From Pelethousia sp002409725 (GTDB lineage: Bacteria; Bacillota; Clostridia; Christensenellales; CAG-138), in the NCBI GenBank assembly GCA_937915455.1, contig CALDNN010000007.1, positions 1 to 19,981 on the forward strand: a stretch of 19,981 nucleotides of DNA, written 5' to 3'. Positions 1-7,612 of the stretch are shown here, piece after piece. Below the pieces are notes generated by a model. That model ran no database searches. It saw only the letters and a program-made list of their open reading frames with translations, and was not told the DNA's origin. The translations under genes were made by a program, and so were the position numbers. Numbering within the stretch: position 1 is the stretch's first letter; each line of letters starts with the position of its first letter.

Positions 1-111
1 CCACTCTGAAACGCCCGGCGAACTCTAAAATCACCTGCGTTCAAAGGACAGGGGGCCGACCACGGGCTTATTCGGAGCGTAGCCGCAGATGAGATTTTCT
101 ACTTTGATCAT
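1..111 (-). pseudogene. 5' end of a siderophore-type ABC ATPase, broken at the window edge
   Basis: The reading frame starts with ATG at 111 and overlaps the stop of the upstream permease (ATGA), as expected for a coupled ATPase gene. The first 26 codons read MIKVENLICGYAP...PLSFERR, matching the usual N-terminal strand of FepC/FhuC-type ATPases ('hLSFG..hLsfel..G'). An in-frame TGA at 33-31 then ends it before Walker A. Shifting by one base restores a short AGDF, as in the family, but the following residues do not continue as a Walker A region. The gene is therefore frameshifted or joined to unrelated DNA, or the sequence is poor at the contig edge. Only the start is visible, so the assignment rests mainly on context. 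Confidence 0.5.
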
Positions 112-1127
112 GATATGAACCCCTTTTTAGAGCGGGCCAGCAGGAAAAAGAAGAAGGGTGCGCCAATCACGGCGGTGATGATGCTAAGCGGTATCTCCAC
201 CGTATAGAGCATGCGGGCCACGGTATCCACACCCAGCATGAATGCGCCGCCCACCAGCATCGAAGCGGGCAGGAGTTTACTATAATTTGCCCCCACGAGC
301 ATGCGGGCGAAATGAGGTACCACCAACCCGATCCAGCCGATGTTGCCGCTTACGGAGACCGAGAGCGAGGTGAGGAGCGTAGCGCAGCCGATGATCAGCC
401 AGCGGTAAAAATGCACCCGCACACCCAGCATCCGCGCCTCGTCATCTCCCAGGGAAAGGATGTTCACCTTCCAACGTACCAGCAACAAAATGATGCTGGC
501 TGGCAGGAACAGCCAAAACACATGCAGGTCTTTGAGAATGGTGGAGGAAAGACTTCCCATCAGCCAAAATGTGATGGCGGGGAGTTTGGTATCCGTATCC
601 GCCACAAACTTGATAAAGGAGACGGCTGCGTTAAAGAGGCTGGAAACCAACATGCCGCAGAGGATGAGGTTGATGATGGAATTAGCGCGGCGCGAGACAA
701 TGCGATTCATGCCCGCCACCAGCGCCACGGCTAGAATGCCGCTAAGGAAGGAAAAGAGCTGGATGGCGGCAGAGCCAGCCCCCAGCAGAATGGAGAGGGC
801 CGCCCCAAAGGAGGCGCCGCTGGATGCGCCCAACAGATCGGGCGAGACCACCGGGTTCTTGAACAGGCCCTGATACACGGCCCCTGAAAGGGAAAGCGCC
901 GCCCCTACGATCATGGCCAGGATGCTGCGGGGCAGCCGCACGCGGACCAGGGCCAGTTGAGCGGCGCTCATCTCCGCGCCCGTGACTTGAGCACAAACCG
1001 CCCCGGCCAGAGAATCGATGCTCACGGGATAACGCCCGATGGAAAGGGAGAGGATGAAAACAACAATCGGCAGCAGCGCCAGCCATCCGGCGCGCAGGCT
1101 GCCTTTTATTTCATTGACCAAATCCAC
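108..1127 (-). CDS. FecCD-family iron-siderophore/cobalamin ABC transporter permease
   Basis: This is the membrane subunit of a type II ABC importer of the BtuC/FhuB/FecCD family, moving ferric siderophore, haem or cobalamin across the cytoplasmic membrane. It is about 339 residues with roughly nine to ten hydrophobic helices. Family motifs include RLPRSILAMIVGAALSLSG near residue 65, the NPVVSPDLLGASSGAS segment, and GNIGWIGLVVPHFAR near residue 265, the region that contacts the ATPase. The first possible start, GTG at 1133, abuts the AGGAAGG ribosome site directly. The second GTG at 1127 has a normal 5-base spacing and is preferred. It is the first gene of a leftward operon followed by an ATPase fragment; no binding protein is visible, so the substrate is unknown. 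Confidence 0.93.
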   Translation of the reverse strand: MDLVNEIKGSLRAGWLALLPIVVFILSLSIGRYPVSIDSLAGAVCAQVTGAEMSAAQLALVRVRLPRSILAMIVGAALSLSGAVYQGLFKNPVVSPDLLGASSGASFGAALSILLGAGSAAIQLFSFLSGILAVALVAGMNRIVSRRANSIINLILCGMLVSSLFNAAVSFIKFVADTDTKLPAITFWLMGSLSSTILKDLHVFWLFLPASIILLLVRWKVNILSLGDDEARMLGVRVHFYRWLIIGCATLLTSLSVSVSGNIGWIGLVVPHFARMLVGANYSKLLPASMLVGGAFMLGVDTVARMLYTVEIPLSIITAVIGAPFFFFLLARSKKGFIS

Positions 1128-1150
1128 GTCCACCTTCCTACGTTATTCTT

Positions 1151-1179
1151 TTGAAAAGCATACGGTAATCTGATATGAT
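1151..1179 (+). promoter_or_regulatory. Divergent sigma-A-like promoter toward the decayed regulator
   Basis: TTGAAA (1151-1156), a 17-base spacer and TATGAT (1174-1179) form a good plus-strand promoter. Its -10 overlaps the -10 of the opposing permease promoter, so the two would compete for polymerase. A short frame with an AAGG ribosome site and ATG at 1284 lies downstream. Confidence 0.55.
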
Positions 1180-1206
1180 TATATGTATCCAAACGGAATA
1201 TGTCAA
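1178..1206 (-). promoter_or_regulatory. Perfect sigma-A promoter for the FecCD permease operon
   Basis: On the minus strand TTGACA (1206-1201) is followed after exactly 17 bases by TATAAT (1183-1178). This is the full vegetative consensus. Transcription would begin near 1171, leaving a leader of about 45 bases. A promoter this strong for iron or cobalamin uptake usually needs a repressor, but no convincing Fur box was seen by eye. Confidence 0.8.
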
Positions 1207-1283
1207 TCACACACGCAAATATCTTCGGGTTTATCTATAGCGAACGAATAAAATAATGGGAAAGGTAATAAAGGATGATGGCT

Positions 1284-1571
1284 ATGCAAAAAGAAATTAT
1301 CCCCAAGCTTCCGGAAGGACCAGGAGATTGGCTTCATCTACCATGTTAAGAAAATGTACATCATAGCTGCCCGTTTCTTCATTATCATAATGATGACGAT
1401 GACGGTATAGAAGAGCCGGCCATTTTTGTCTTCCTGCGTGATGAACTGCTTATCGGTGTTCTTGGCAAACAGGTTATCTATGGCAATAATGGCAAACTCA
1501 TATGGGCAGGCTGGGGCAGGCGCAGGCGGCTTAACTATGTACAAACGAGATTTAGGAGAGCAGCAGCATAA
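1284..1571 (+). pseudogene. Decayed cupin/AraC-regulator-like reading frame
   Basis: A frame begins at ATG 1284, nine bases after AAGG, and encodes MQKEIIPKLPEGPGDWLHLPC before an in-frame TAA at 1347. The same frame then stays open to TAA at 1569-1571. It encodes HYHND, acidic residues, FVFLRDELLIGV, LGKQV and GKLIWAG, a pattern resembling the H-x-H...E...G motif of the cupin domain at the N-terminus of many AraC-type regulators. A helix-turn-helix part is absent and the frame runs into the opposing DUF2812 gene. A remnant of a divergent regulator of the permease operon is the best guess. The family assignment is tentative. Confidence 0.3.
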
Positions 1572-2238
1572 TAAGACCCGCAAATAGGGCGGCCAGGGAA
1601 AGGGCCATGCAGGTTTCCCAGGCGCGGAGCAGGCGGAGAGAATCCGGCGGCAGGGGCATGCCTCCTGTCACATGGCGATAGAGCGCCCGCCGGTTGAAGA
1701 ATAGAAAAGCAGCGCTGAGCACTAGGGAAAGAAGCGCCGCGTCGATCAGAAGAAAGGCGGGGTGCCATCCATCCAGCAACATAAACGGGATGGTGCTCGC
1801 CAGCGTGGCGGCGGCTAGAAGCGCCCATATGATAAGCCAGCGGATGGTCGTATGGTAAGCTCTACGCGCATATTGAAAATCGACGGCCTCATCTGCTTCC
1901 AGCGGCTTTGCCTGAGGATCCTGTGTATAGAAATACAGGCGACGCCGTACGGGGACGACGCTTTCAAAATCCCCGATGCATAGGAGCTGCCAGCCCGACC
2001 TGAGCGCGATTTCGATGGATTCGTCCACTTGCTCGTCGTCCGTAGGCAGGCGTTTTGTGCATTCGGTAGAAACCACTGCGAGGCGTGCGTCGGGGAGGCG
2101 CTGTTTGCGGAAGAAAAGGAAATTCCCCCTTCCATGGTCGATGATCCATCCCCGTTCCAGCATGTTGGTCAGATAAGCGCAGAGCTCATCGTTGCCATAT
2201 ATCCGCAGGAACAGATACCGCATACTTGTGTCAGCCAC
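1552..2238 (-). CDS. DUF2812-type membrane protein
   Basis: This 228-residue protein has a soluble N-terminal part (about 1-135) and a C-terminal membrane part. The N-terminal part has the DUF2812 layout: a lead-in about cells of a 'GW' repeat (MLERGWIIDHGRGNFLFF), then a second GW (SGWQLLCIGDF) and a YFYTQD strand. Two hydrophobic segments (about 136-185) and a last one near the C-terminus (about 205-228) follow. The start is GTG at 2238, nine bases after AAGGAG; an in-frame ATG five codons later is possible. It lies 42 bases after the response regulator gene with no visible promoter, so it is probably co-transcribed with the two-component system. DUF2812 genes more often sit beside PadR-type regulators. 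The biochemical role is unknown. Confidence 0.8.
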   Translation of the reverse strand: MADTSMRYLFLRIYGNDELCAYLTNMLERGWIIDHGRGNFLFFRKQRLPDARLAVVSTECTKRLPTDDEQVDESIEIALRSGWQLLCIGDFESVVPVRRRLYFYTQDPQAKPLEADEAVDFQYARRAYHTTIRWLIIWALLAAATLASTIPFMLLDGWHPAFLLIDAALLSLVLSAAFLFFNRRALYRHVTGGMPLPPDSLRLLRAWETCMALSLAALFAGLIMLLLS

Positions 2239-2280
2239 AATGTTTGTCTCCTTATATCATAATTGACAGGGCGCCGGCGG

Positions 2281-3630
2281 TTATGACAGGTCGTATTCCT
2301 TCAGCTTGTTCCAAAGCCCGCGCTCGCTGATGCCAAGTTCTGTGGCGATCAACTTCCTCTTGCCGCCGTTACGCCGATAGGAGGCCAGGATGGCCATGCG
2401 TTCCAGCTCCTGCAAGGTCGCTCCCGCCAGCAGCTTCTCCGATGCGTCGGCGCTTGGAGAGGCGTCCGTAAAGCGATAAGGCAGATCTTTGACCCGGATC
2501 CATTCGTCGCTCGCCACAATGCCCGCACAGTCGATGGTATTGGCCAGCTCGCGCACATTGCCGGGGTAATCGTGCGCATTTAAAAGCTCTTGCGCCTCCG
2601 CCGTAATGCCGCGGATTTTGCAGGGCTTGCTACGAAGCGTACTGCTGTTGCGGATAAAATAAGCGCACAAGATTGGAATATCTTCCCGCCGCTCCCGCAG
2701 GGGAGGAAGGTCGATCTCCACGGCATTGAGCCGATAGAGCAGGTCCTTACGGAATAGCCGCTCCTCTACCATGGCTCTTAAATCCCGATTGGTACTGGCG
2801 ATAACGCGGGTATCGAAACGGCGAATATCCCGCCCGCCAACAGGCGTAAACGCCTTTTCCTGGAGGGCCCGCAGGAATTTGGCCTGAAAGGCCAACGGCA
2901 TGTCTCCGATGCTTTCGAGATATAGCGTGCCCTGGTCGGCATAGTCCAGTTTGCCCCGCTGGTCATATACGGCCCCCGGATACGCGCCGCTCTTATAGCC
3001 AAAAAACTCCGCCTCGAACCGGTCTTCGTCCATGGCCGAACAATTGACCCAAACAAAATGCTTGCGCTTTCCGTGAAAGTGTAGCGCTTGCGCCACCAGT
3101 CCCTTACCTGTACCGCTTTCGCCGTTGATGAGTACGCTGGCGTCTACGTTGCGGAATTTCTCGATCATTTGCAGCACGGTTTGCATGGACGGGCTCACGC
3201 CGACCAGTTCCCCGGTTTGCGCCTGCGCGCTCAGCCGTTCGTTGAGGTAGGCCACGCTGTCGTTTAGGGCGCGAAATTCCAACGCCTGGCGCATAAAGAT
3301 CTGGAGCTCCTCCAAGTCCAGCGGCTTGGTGAGATAAGTGAAAGCGCCCCGTTTCATGGCGCTAACGGAGGAACGAATGCTCCCATAGGCGGTCATCATA
3401 ATCACCGCGATCCGCGGATCAATCTGCCGGATCTTTTCCAGAATCTCTAAGCCGTCGTATTCGCCGATGACCAAATCCAGCAGCACCAGATCGAACGACT
3501 CCGCGCGCATCCGCTCCAGCCCTTTGCGCGGGTCGGTCTCCCAGGCAACGTCATACTCAGGCTGCAGCGCTAGGGATAGGGAGATGCAGATACCGCTTTC
3601 ATCGTCGAGGATCAAAACGCGGGCTTGCAT
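2281..3630 (-). CDS. NtrC-family response regulator with degenerate sigma-54 contact and Walker B motifs
   Basis: The domains are a receiver (1-120), an AAA+ domain (about 140-380) and a Fis-type helix-turn-helix (about 405-449). Receiver residues are intact: D9, D10, phospho-acceptor D52, T80 and K102. Walker A is GESGTGKG (170-177), and the arginine-rich LPPLRERREDI segment is present. The sigma-54-contacting GAFTGA loop is GAYPGA (215-220), and the Walker B acidic pair, normally DE, is E239-S240. ATP hydrolysis and sigma-54 remodelling are therefore likely impaired. Natural NtrC-type proteins without GAFTGA (for example R. capsulatus NtrC, TyrR) act with sigma-70. The ATG has GAAAGGAG seven bases upstream and lies three bases after the kinase stop, so the pair is coupled. 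Probable target: the divergent peptide transporter. Confidence 0.92.
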   Translation of the reverse strand: MQARVLILDDESGICISLSLALQPEYDVAWETDPRKGLERMRAESFDLVLLDLVIGEYDGLEILEKIRQIDPRIAVIMMTAYGSIRSSVSAMKRGAFTYLTKPLDLEELQIFMRQALEFRALNDSVAYLNERLSAQAQTGELVGVSPSMQTVLQMIEKFRNVDASVLINGESGTGKGLVAQALHFHGKRKHFVWVNCSAMDEDRFEAEFFGYKSGAYPGAVYDQRGKLDYADQGTLYLESIGDMPLAFQAKFLRALQEKAFTPVGGRDIRRFDTRVIASTNRDLRAMVEERLFRKDLLYRLNAVEIDLPPLRERREDIPILCAYFIRNSSTLRSKPCKIRGITAEAQELLNAHDYPGNVRELANTIDCAGIVASDEWIRVKDLPYRFTDASPSADASEKLLAGATLQELERMAILASYRRNGGKRKLIATELGISERGLWNKLKEYDLS

Positions 3631-3633
3631 TGC

Positions 3634-5655
3634 TTAACTCCTTTCAAACAGCAGGGAAATCTGTGTGTATTCGCCTTTCATGCTGTCGATTTCCAGCGTT
3701 CCGTTGTTTTCTTTGATATATTGCTCACATAGCGCCAGGCCCAGTCCTGTGCCGGTCTCCTTGGTGGAAAAGAAAGGATCCTTGCAAACGTTGAGTTCCT
3801 CGGCGGTCATACCGACTCCCTCGTCGCGGATGATGACGGCCACTTTGTCCTCCCTTTCCTCCACCCGCAACTCCAGCGTCAGCGCCGCATCCGGCGCGCA
3901 GCGGGCAGCCTTCTGCTCCATGGCCTCAATGCCGTTGATCAGGATATTGATCAGCACCTGGCGGATCTGATCACGATCGGCCAGAATATACAGCTCCGGG
4001 GAAAGCGCTTGCATCAGATGAAAGGAGCACCGGCGCAGAACCGGCCGGATCAGCGCCAAGCTATCCTCGGCCAACTCGCTGACCAATATGCGCTCTGTTC
4101 GCCGCTTGGCGGGCATGGCGTAATGGATTAAGTTCTCGATGAGCCGGTTGATACGATCCACCTCATCCGGCACATAGCGGGCAAAGGATTGCTGCACTTG
4201 CTTATCATCCCCCCTTGTGCCGATGAGGGCGGCAAAGGTGCGGATGCTCATGAGGGGATTGCGGATCTCATGGGCGATACCCGCCGCAATCCTGGTCAGG
4301 GACAAGCTTCTTTCCTTTTCAAATTCCGCCTGCTGCATGCGCTCCACCTTGGTCATATCCTGTACGCTCAAAAGGGTGCCGGCGACCTTGCCATAGCGGT
4401 TGACCTGGTACATCATATAGCTATACGAGCGCATACTGCCGGGGGAGGCGCCGATGCGAATGCTGCCATTCTCCACAGTCGTTCCGGGCGTAAATACAGA
4501 ATCGGCCTCCTGCCGGAGGATCTCCCCGAATACCGGCACCTCCAGCGCGCTGCCGCCTATGTGGGAATCCGCCAGCCCGGAGATGGTACGGGCACTCTTG
4601 TTCATCATCGTGATGGTATAGTTCAGGTCGAAGAGCAGCATGCCGCTGGGCGAATACTTGATGATACGGTTGCGCAGGTCGTTTTCATCCTGAATCTGCG
4701 CGAACTGCTTCTCCAGCTCAGTGTTCGCCTTCTGTATCTGCTCGGTCTGCTGGGCAACGCGGCGTTTCAATACCTGTTGGATGCGCCGCATGATCAGGCT
4801 ATAGCCCAAGACCAGAACCAGTGCGAGGATCGAAACCGTGATAATCGTCCGTAGGGTTCGCTGCGAACGGGCTCCATGATCGGCCGAGGGGAGCCATTTG
4901 TTGCAGATAGCCTCGTATTGCTGCCCGGCCTTGAACCGGGCGATGCTTTCATCCATCGTCCGCAGCAGTTCCCCATCGTTCCCCCGCAAAACCAGGGAAA
5001 ATTCGATGGTGTCCAGATAATTATAGAGAACGGTATACCCCCCGTCCGCACCGTCGTTAATCAGCTGGTAAAGCAGGCTGTCCTTGATGCCAATCATCGC
5101 GGAGCCCGGATAACGCTTATGCCGCTCGTATACCATCCTCTGGTTGCCTACGGCGATGAACTGATGGATGCCCAAGTGCGCCAGCAAGGTATGCTGAATG
5201 CTGTCGGAAGCGAAGATTGCGGTCGTAATGCGCGCGCCGGAAGAAAGGGTTTCGTTATCGACGATCATACACAGCTGCGAACTGGTCAGCGTGGCAGTAC
5301 AGCGGATATCCGGATCATTTTGAACGGAGTCTGAGACAACGCCGAGGATCAGGTCGATCTCCCCCTCATCCAGCGCCTCGCGGCAGGCTAGGTTGGTTTC
5401 GTAGGGTTGAAACTCGAATTCATAGCCGCGCTCTTCGCCAATGGCCTTGAGAATATCGATATGCATGCCCGCGCAAGCGCCCTCCTGATCGATAAATTGA
5501 AAGGGCGGCAAATTGGCGTTAAATCCCACGCGTAAATAGCGGTTTAAAGCGGCTGCGCGCCCGCCGAAAAGCAGCTGCGTGAGAAGCGCCAGCAATATCA
5601 AGCATGTGCGTAATCGCTTCAATCCCCAGTTCCCCCCGCCGCGCTTTTTCTTCAT
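3634..5655 (-). CDS. Sensor histidine kinase with extracellular SBP_bac_3 sensor and PAS domain
   Basis: Numbering is from ATG 5655 (673 residues). A signal/anchor segment (about 14-36) precedes a solute-binding domain of the amino-acid type (about 41-275; LRVGFNANLPPFQFID start, YEAICNKWLP end). A membrane helix (about 286-308), a coiled coil and a PAS domain (about 335-450) follow. The HisKA motif is AHEIRNP with H462, and the ATPase domain has its N box (NILINGIEAM, about 570), DEGVGM (611) and GTGLGL (635). It should bind a small solute outside the cell and phosphorylate the adjacent regulator. The start is uncertain: ATG 5721 and TTG 5622 are in frame and no candidate has a strong ribosome site. 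The sensor family differs from the neighbouring transporter's binding protein (family 5). Confidence 0.92.
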   Translation of the reverse strand: MKKKRGGGNWGLKRLRTCLILLALLTQLLFGGRAAALNRYLRVGFNANLPPFQFIDQEGACAGMHIDILKAIGEERGYEFEFQPYETNLACREALDEGEIDLILGVVSDSVQNDPDIRCTATLTSSQLCMIVDNETLSSGARITTAIFASDSIQHTLLAHLGIHQFIAVGNQRMVYERHKRYPGSAMIGIKDSLLYQLINDGADGGYTVLYNYLDTIEFSLVLRGNDGELLRTMDESIARFKAGQQYEAICNKWLPSADHGARSQRTLRTIITVSILALVLVLGYSLIMRRIQQVLKRRVAQQTEQIQKANTELEKQFAQIQDENDLRNRIIKYSPSGMLLFDLNYTITMMNKSARTISGLADSHIGGSALEVPVFGEILRQEADSVFTPGTTVENGSIRIGASPGSMRSYSYMMYQVNRYGKVAGTLLSVQDMTKVERMQQAEFEKERSLSLTRIAAGIAHEIRNPLMSIRTFAALIGTRGDDKQVQQSFARYVPDEVDRINRLIENLIHYAMPAKRRTERILVSELAEDSLALIRPVLRRCSFHLMQALSPELYILADRDQIRQVLINILINGIEAMEQKAARCAPDAALTLELRVEEREDKVAVIIRDEGVGMTAEELNVCKDPFFSTKETGTGLGLALCEQYIKENNGTLEIDSMKGEYTQISLLFERS

Positions 5656-5723
5656 CTTAATACAAGCCTGGCTTTTTTTCAACCGGCGCTGCCAGCCCGC
5701 AGATCGCTGAAACCCTCCCATTT

Positions 5724-5800
5724 TGCCGGTATTTCCGGTTTTGGCAAAACTTGCCGCAGCAAAACCGGCATGTTTTTCCGATCTCCGGCAGGATTTGCCG
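5724..5800. promoter_or_regulatory. Paired GGCA-N5-TGCC dyads between kinase and transporter genes
   Basis: Two dyads share the same half-sites and spacing: GGCA-AAACT-TGCC (5743-5755) and GGCA-GGATT-TGCC (5787-5799), centres 44 bp apart, about four helical turns. The first lies inside a larger inverted repeat, CCGGTTTT (5735-5742) with AAAACCGG (5761-5768). A further TGCCGGT (5724-5730) can pair with ACCGGCA (5764-5770). Paired dyads are what a dimeric NtrC-type regulator would use. Relative to the promoter at 5811 their centres fall near -53 and -97. Binding by the adjacent regulator is inferred. Confidence 0.5.
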
Positions 5801-5810
5801 CGGGCCCGGA

Positions 5811-5839
5811 TTGAAAACTACGCCAGGTTCTGACAGAAT
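5811..5839 (+). promoter_or_regulatory. Candidate sigma-A promoter of the peptide transporter operon
   Basis: TTGAAA (5811-5816), a 17-base spacer and CAGAAT (5834-5839, four of six consensus bases) lie upstream of the binding-protein gene and just downstream of the paired dyads. A weak -10 with upstream sites fits an activated promoter. The leader would be about 125 bases and includes TGAAGG/CCTTCA arms. No canonical -24/-12 (GG-N10-GC) site was found on the plus strand here. Confidence 0.4.
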
Positions 5840-5970
5840 GAAGGTGTAACGACATACTCCCTTCACATTTTCATTGACGTCGCTCCTATGTGTTCATCCG
5901 TATTCCATAGGCCGCCCGTGCCGCGGCATATTGAATAGCCCGAGAAGTATAAAAAAGAGGAGGAAAAAAC

Positions 5971-7593
5971 ATGAAAAGAACCCGGAGAATTCTGGCGCTT
6001 GTCCTATGCCTGATCATGATGGCTAGCCTCTTTGGCTGCAAAGGAAAGTATGCCCAGGACGCTACTGCGCCGGCGGCCCCCAGCAACACCGAAAGTGCCG
6101 CTACTGGCGCCGATGCCGCGGCCCCGAGCGGCAACACATCCTATCAGGATACCATCACCATCGGCGTAGCAAACGACATCACCACCTTGGACCCCCAGGG
6201 CTCCAACACCGATGCCAACATGATGGCGTTCATCCTTACCCATGAGACCCTGGTGGAAGTAGACCCCGTAACCAACGAGGTTATCCCCGGCATGGCAAAA
6301 TCCTGGGAGGTTTCCCCGGATGGTTGTACCTTCACTTTCGAGATCCCGGATAACGTAAAGTTTACCGACGGCACCCCCTGCACCGCCAGCGATATTAAGT
6401 TCACCTTTGAGAGGGCCAAGGAGTCTTCCTTCACCAAGACCAAGGTGGAACTGGTTACCGATATTCAGGTTGTGGACAATACCCATATCGCCATCACCAT
6501 CAGCAAGCCGTCTCAGGACTTTTTGTTGCTGCTTGCCCACCAGAGCATGTCCATTCTCTCCGAGAAACTGGTAACCGCCGACGAGCTGGGCTGTCAGATC
6601 GGCACGGGCCGCTACCAGATGGAAGAATGGATCCCCGGCGACCAGATTTCCTTTGTCCGTTCCGACAACTTCTATGGCAAGCCCGCTCTTACCCGCCGCA
6701 TCGTCTTCCGCCTCATCAAAGAGGAATCCTCTCGCCTGATCTCGTTGCAGACCGGCGAGATAGACGTGTGCATCGACCCGCTGAGCACAGACCTTGGTTA
6801 TATTGAGAACGATGCGAACCTGGAGCTCATCAAGATCCCCAACTATGTGCTGCTCTACGTGGCCATGAACAACGAGCGCAAGGGGCTCGACGACATCCAT
6901 GTCCGCAAGGCTATCACCTACGCAACGGATAAGGAATCCATGATCCAGGTGGGCTATAATGGCGAGGGCTTTGTTCTCGACCATTGGATCAACCGCGGCC
7001 AGTTCGGCTGGTATGATGACCTGCAACCCTATGGATACGACCTGGAGAAAGCCAAAGCCGAGCTTGCCCTCTCCCCCTATAAGCCCGGCGACCTGAAGTT
7101 CCGCCTCATCTATAACGGCACCGCAAAGGAAAATATGGCGTTGGTGATGCAGGAGGATCTGGCTGAGATCGGCATCGGCCTGGAACTGATCAAGCTGGAA
7201 ACGGCGGCGCTCAAGGGCATTCTCAACGACGCCGCGCTGGACTATGACCTGTGCCTCTATCAGTTCACCGATAACCTAGGTACCGATTTCACCCTGCGCA
7301 ACCAGTTCGGCTCCTATGAGGAGGGCGGCGCCTTGAAAAAGAACGGCTCCAACCGTGCGAACATGAAGGACGCAGCTTTTAACAAAATGATCGACGACGC
7401 CCTTGTCGAGCAGGATTTCGCCAAGCGTGAAAAGATGTATAACGACATCGAGGTCTATCTCAACGATATCGTGCCCATCGTCCCCGTGGCCACCTCCTAT
7501 ATCAACATCGGTATCAAGAAGGGCCTGAGCGGCGTTGCATGGAATGGAACTGCCAAACATGACTACCGTTACATTTGCCTGCCGGAAGGCTAA
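5971..7593 (+). CDS. Peptide-type ABC transporter substrate-binding lipoprotein (SBP family 5)
   Basis: This 540-residue extracellular binding protein captures the substrate for the downstream permease complex. A signal peptide ends at the lipobox SLFGC, with Cys23 as the lipid anchor, followed by an Ala/Ser/Thr-rich linker to about residue 55. The mature part has family 5 features: TIGVANDITTLDPQG, LVEVDP...PGMAKSWEVS, the FTFEIPDNVKFTDGTPCTASDI strand-helix region, and a C-terminal PVATSYINIGI...WNG segment. GAGGAGG (5957-5963) lies seven bases before the ATG. It is the first gene of the operon, divergent from the two-component system. Substrates in this family include di- and oligopeptides, nickel and some sugars; none can be fixed here. 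A strong hairpin follows the stop. Confidence 0.94.
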   Translation: MKRTRRILALVLCLIMMASLFGCKGKYAQDATAPAAPSNTESAATGADAAAPSGNTSYQDTITIGVANDITTLDPQGSNTDANMMAFILTHETLVEVDPVTNEVIPGMAKSWEVSPDGCTFTFEIPDNVKFTDGTPCTASDIKFTFERAKESSFTKTKVELVTDIQVVDNTHIAITISKPSQDFLLLLAHQSMSILSEKLVTADELGCQIGTGRYQMEEWIPGDQISFVRSDNFYGKPALTRRIVFRLIKEESSRLISLQTGEIDVCIDPLSTDLGYIENDANLELIKIPNYVLLYVAMNNERKGLDDIHVRKAITYATDKESMIQVGYNGEGFVLDHWINRGQFGWYDDLQPYGYDLEKAKAELALSPYKPGDLKFRLIYNGTAKENMALVMQEDLAEIGIGLELIKLETAALKGILNDAALDYDLCLYQFTDNLGTDFTLRNQFGSYEEGGALKKNGSNRANMKDAAFNKMIDDALVEQDFAKREKMYNDIEVYLNDIVPIVPVATSYINIGIKKGLSGVAWNGTAKHDYRYICLPEG

Positions 7594-7612
7594 ATCCCAG
7601 CTATATCCATCA

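Noticed and set aside
1338..1583. An 81-codon minus-strand frame overlapping the end of the DUF2812 gene
   Set aside because: It has no ribosome site, starts inside the upstream gene, and resembles no protein I know. The plus-strand cupin-like reading is at least patterned.
5657..5866. A 69-codon minus-strand frame starting upstream of the kinase
   Set aside because: It overlaps the kinase start in another frame, has no family features, and covers the dyad-rich control region.
5655..5970. A sigma-54 (-24/-12) promoter for the kinase or transporter operon
   Set aside because: Reading for GG-N10-GC with TGGCA/TTGC context found no match on the plus strand. Minus-strand hits such as the one at 5671-5684 keep only the GG and GC pairs. 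Several GG-N8-GC patterns have the wrong spacing.
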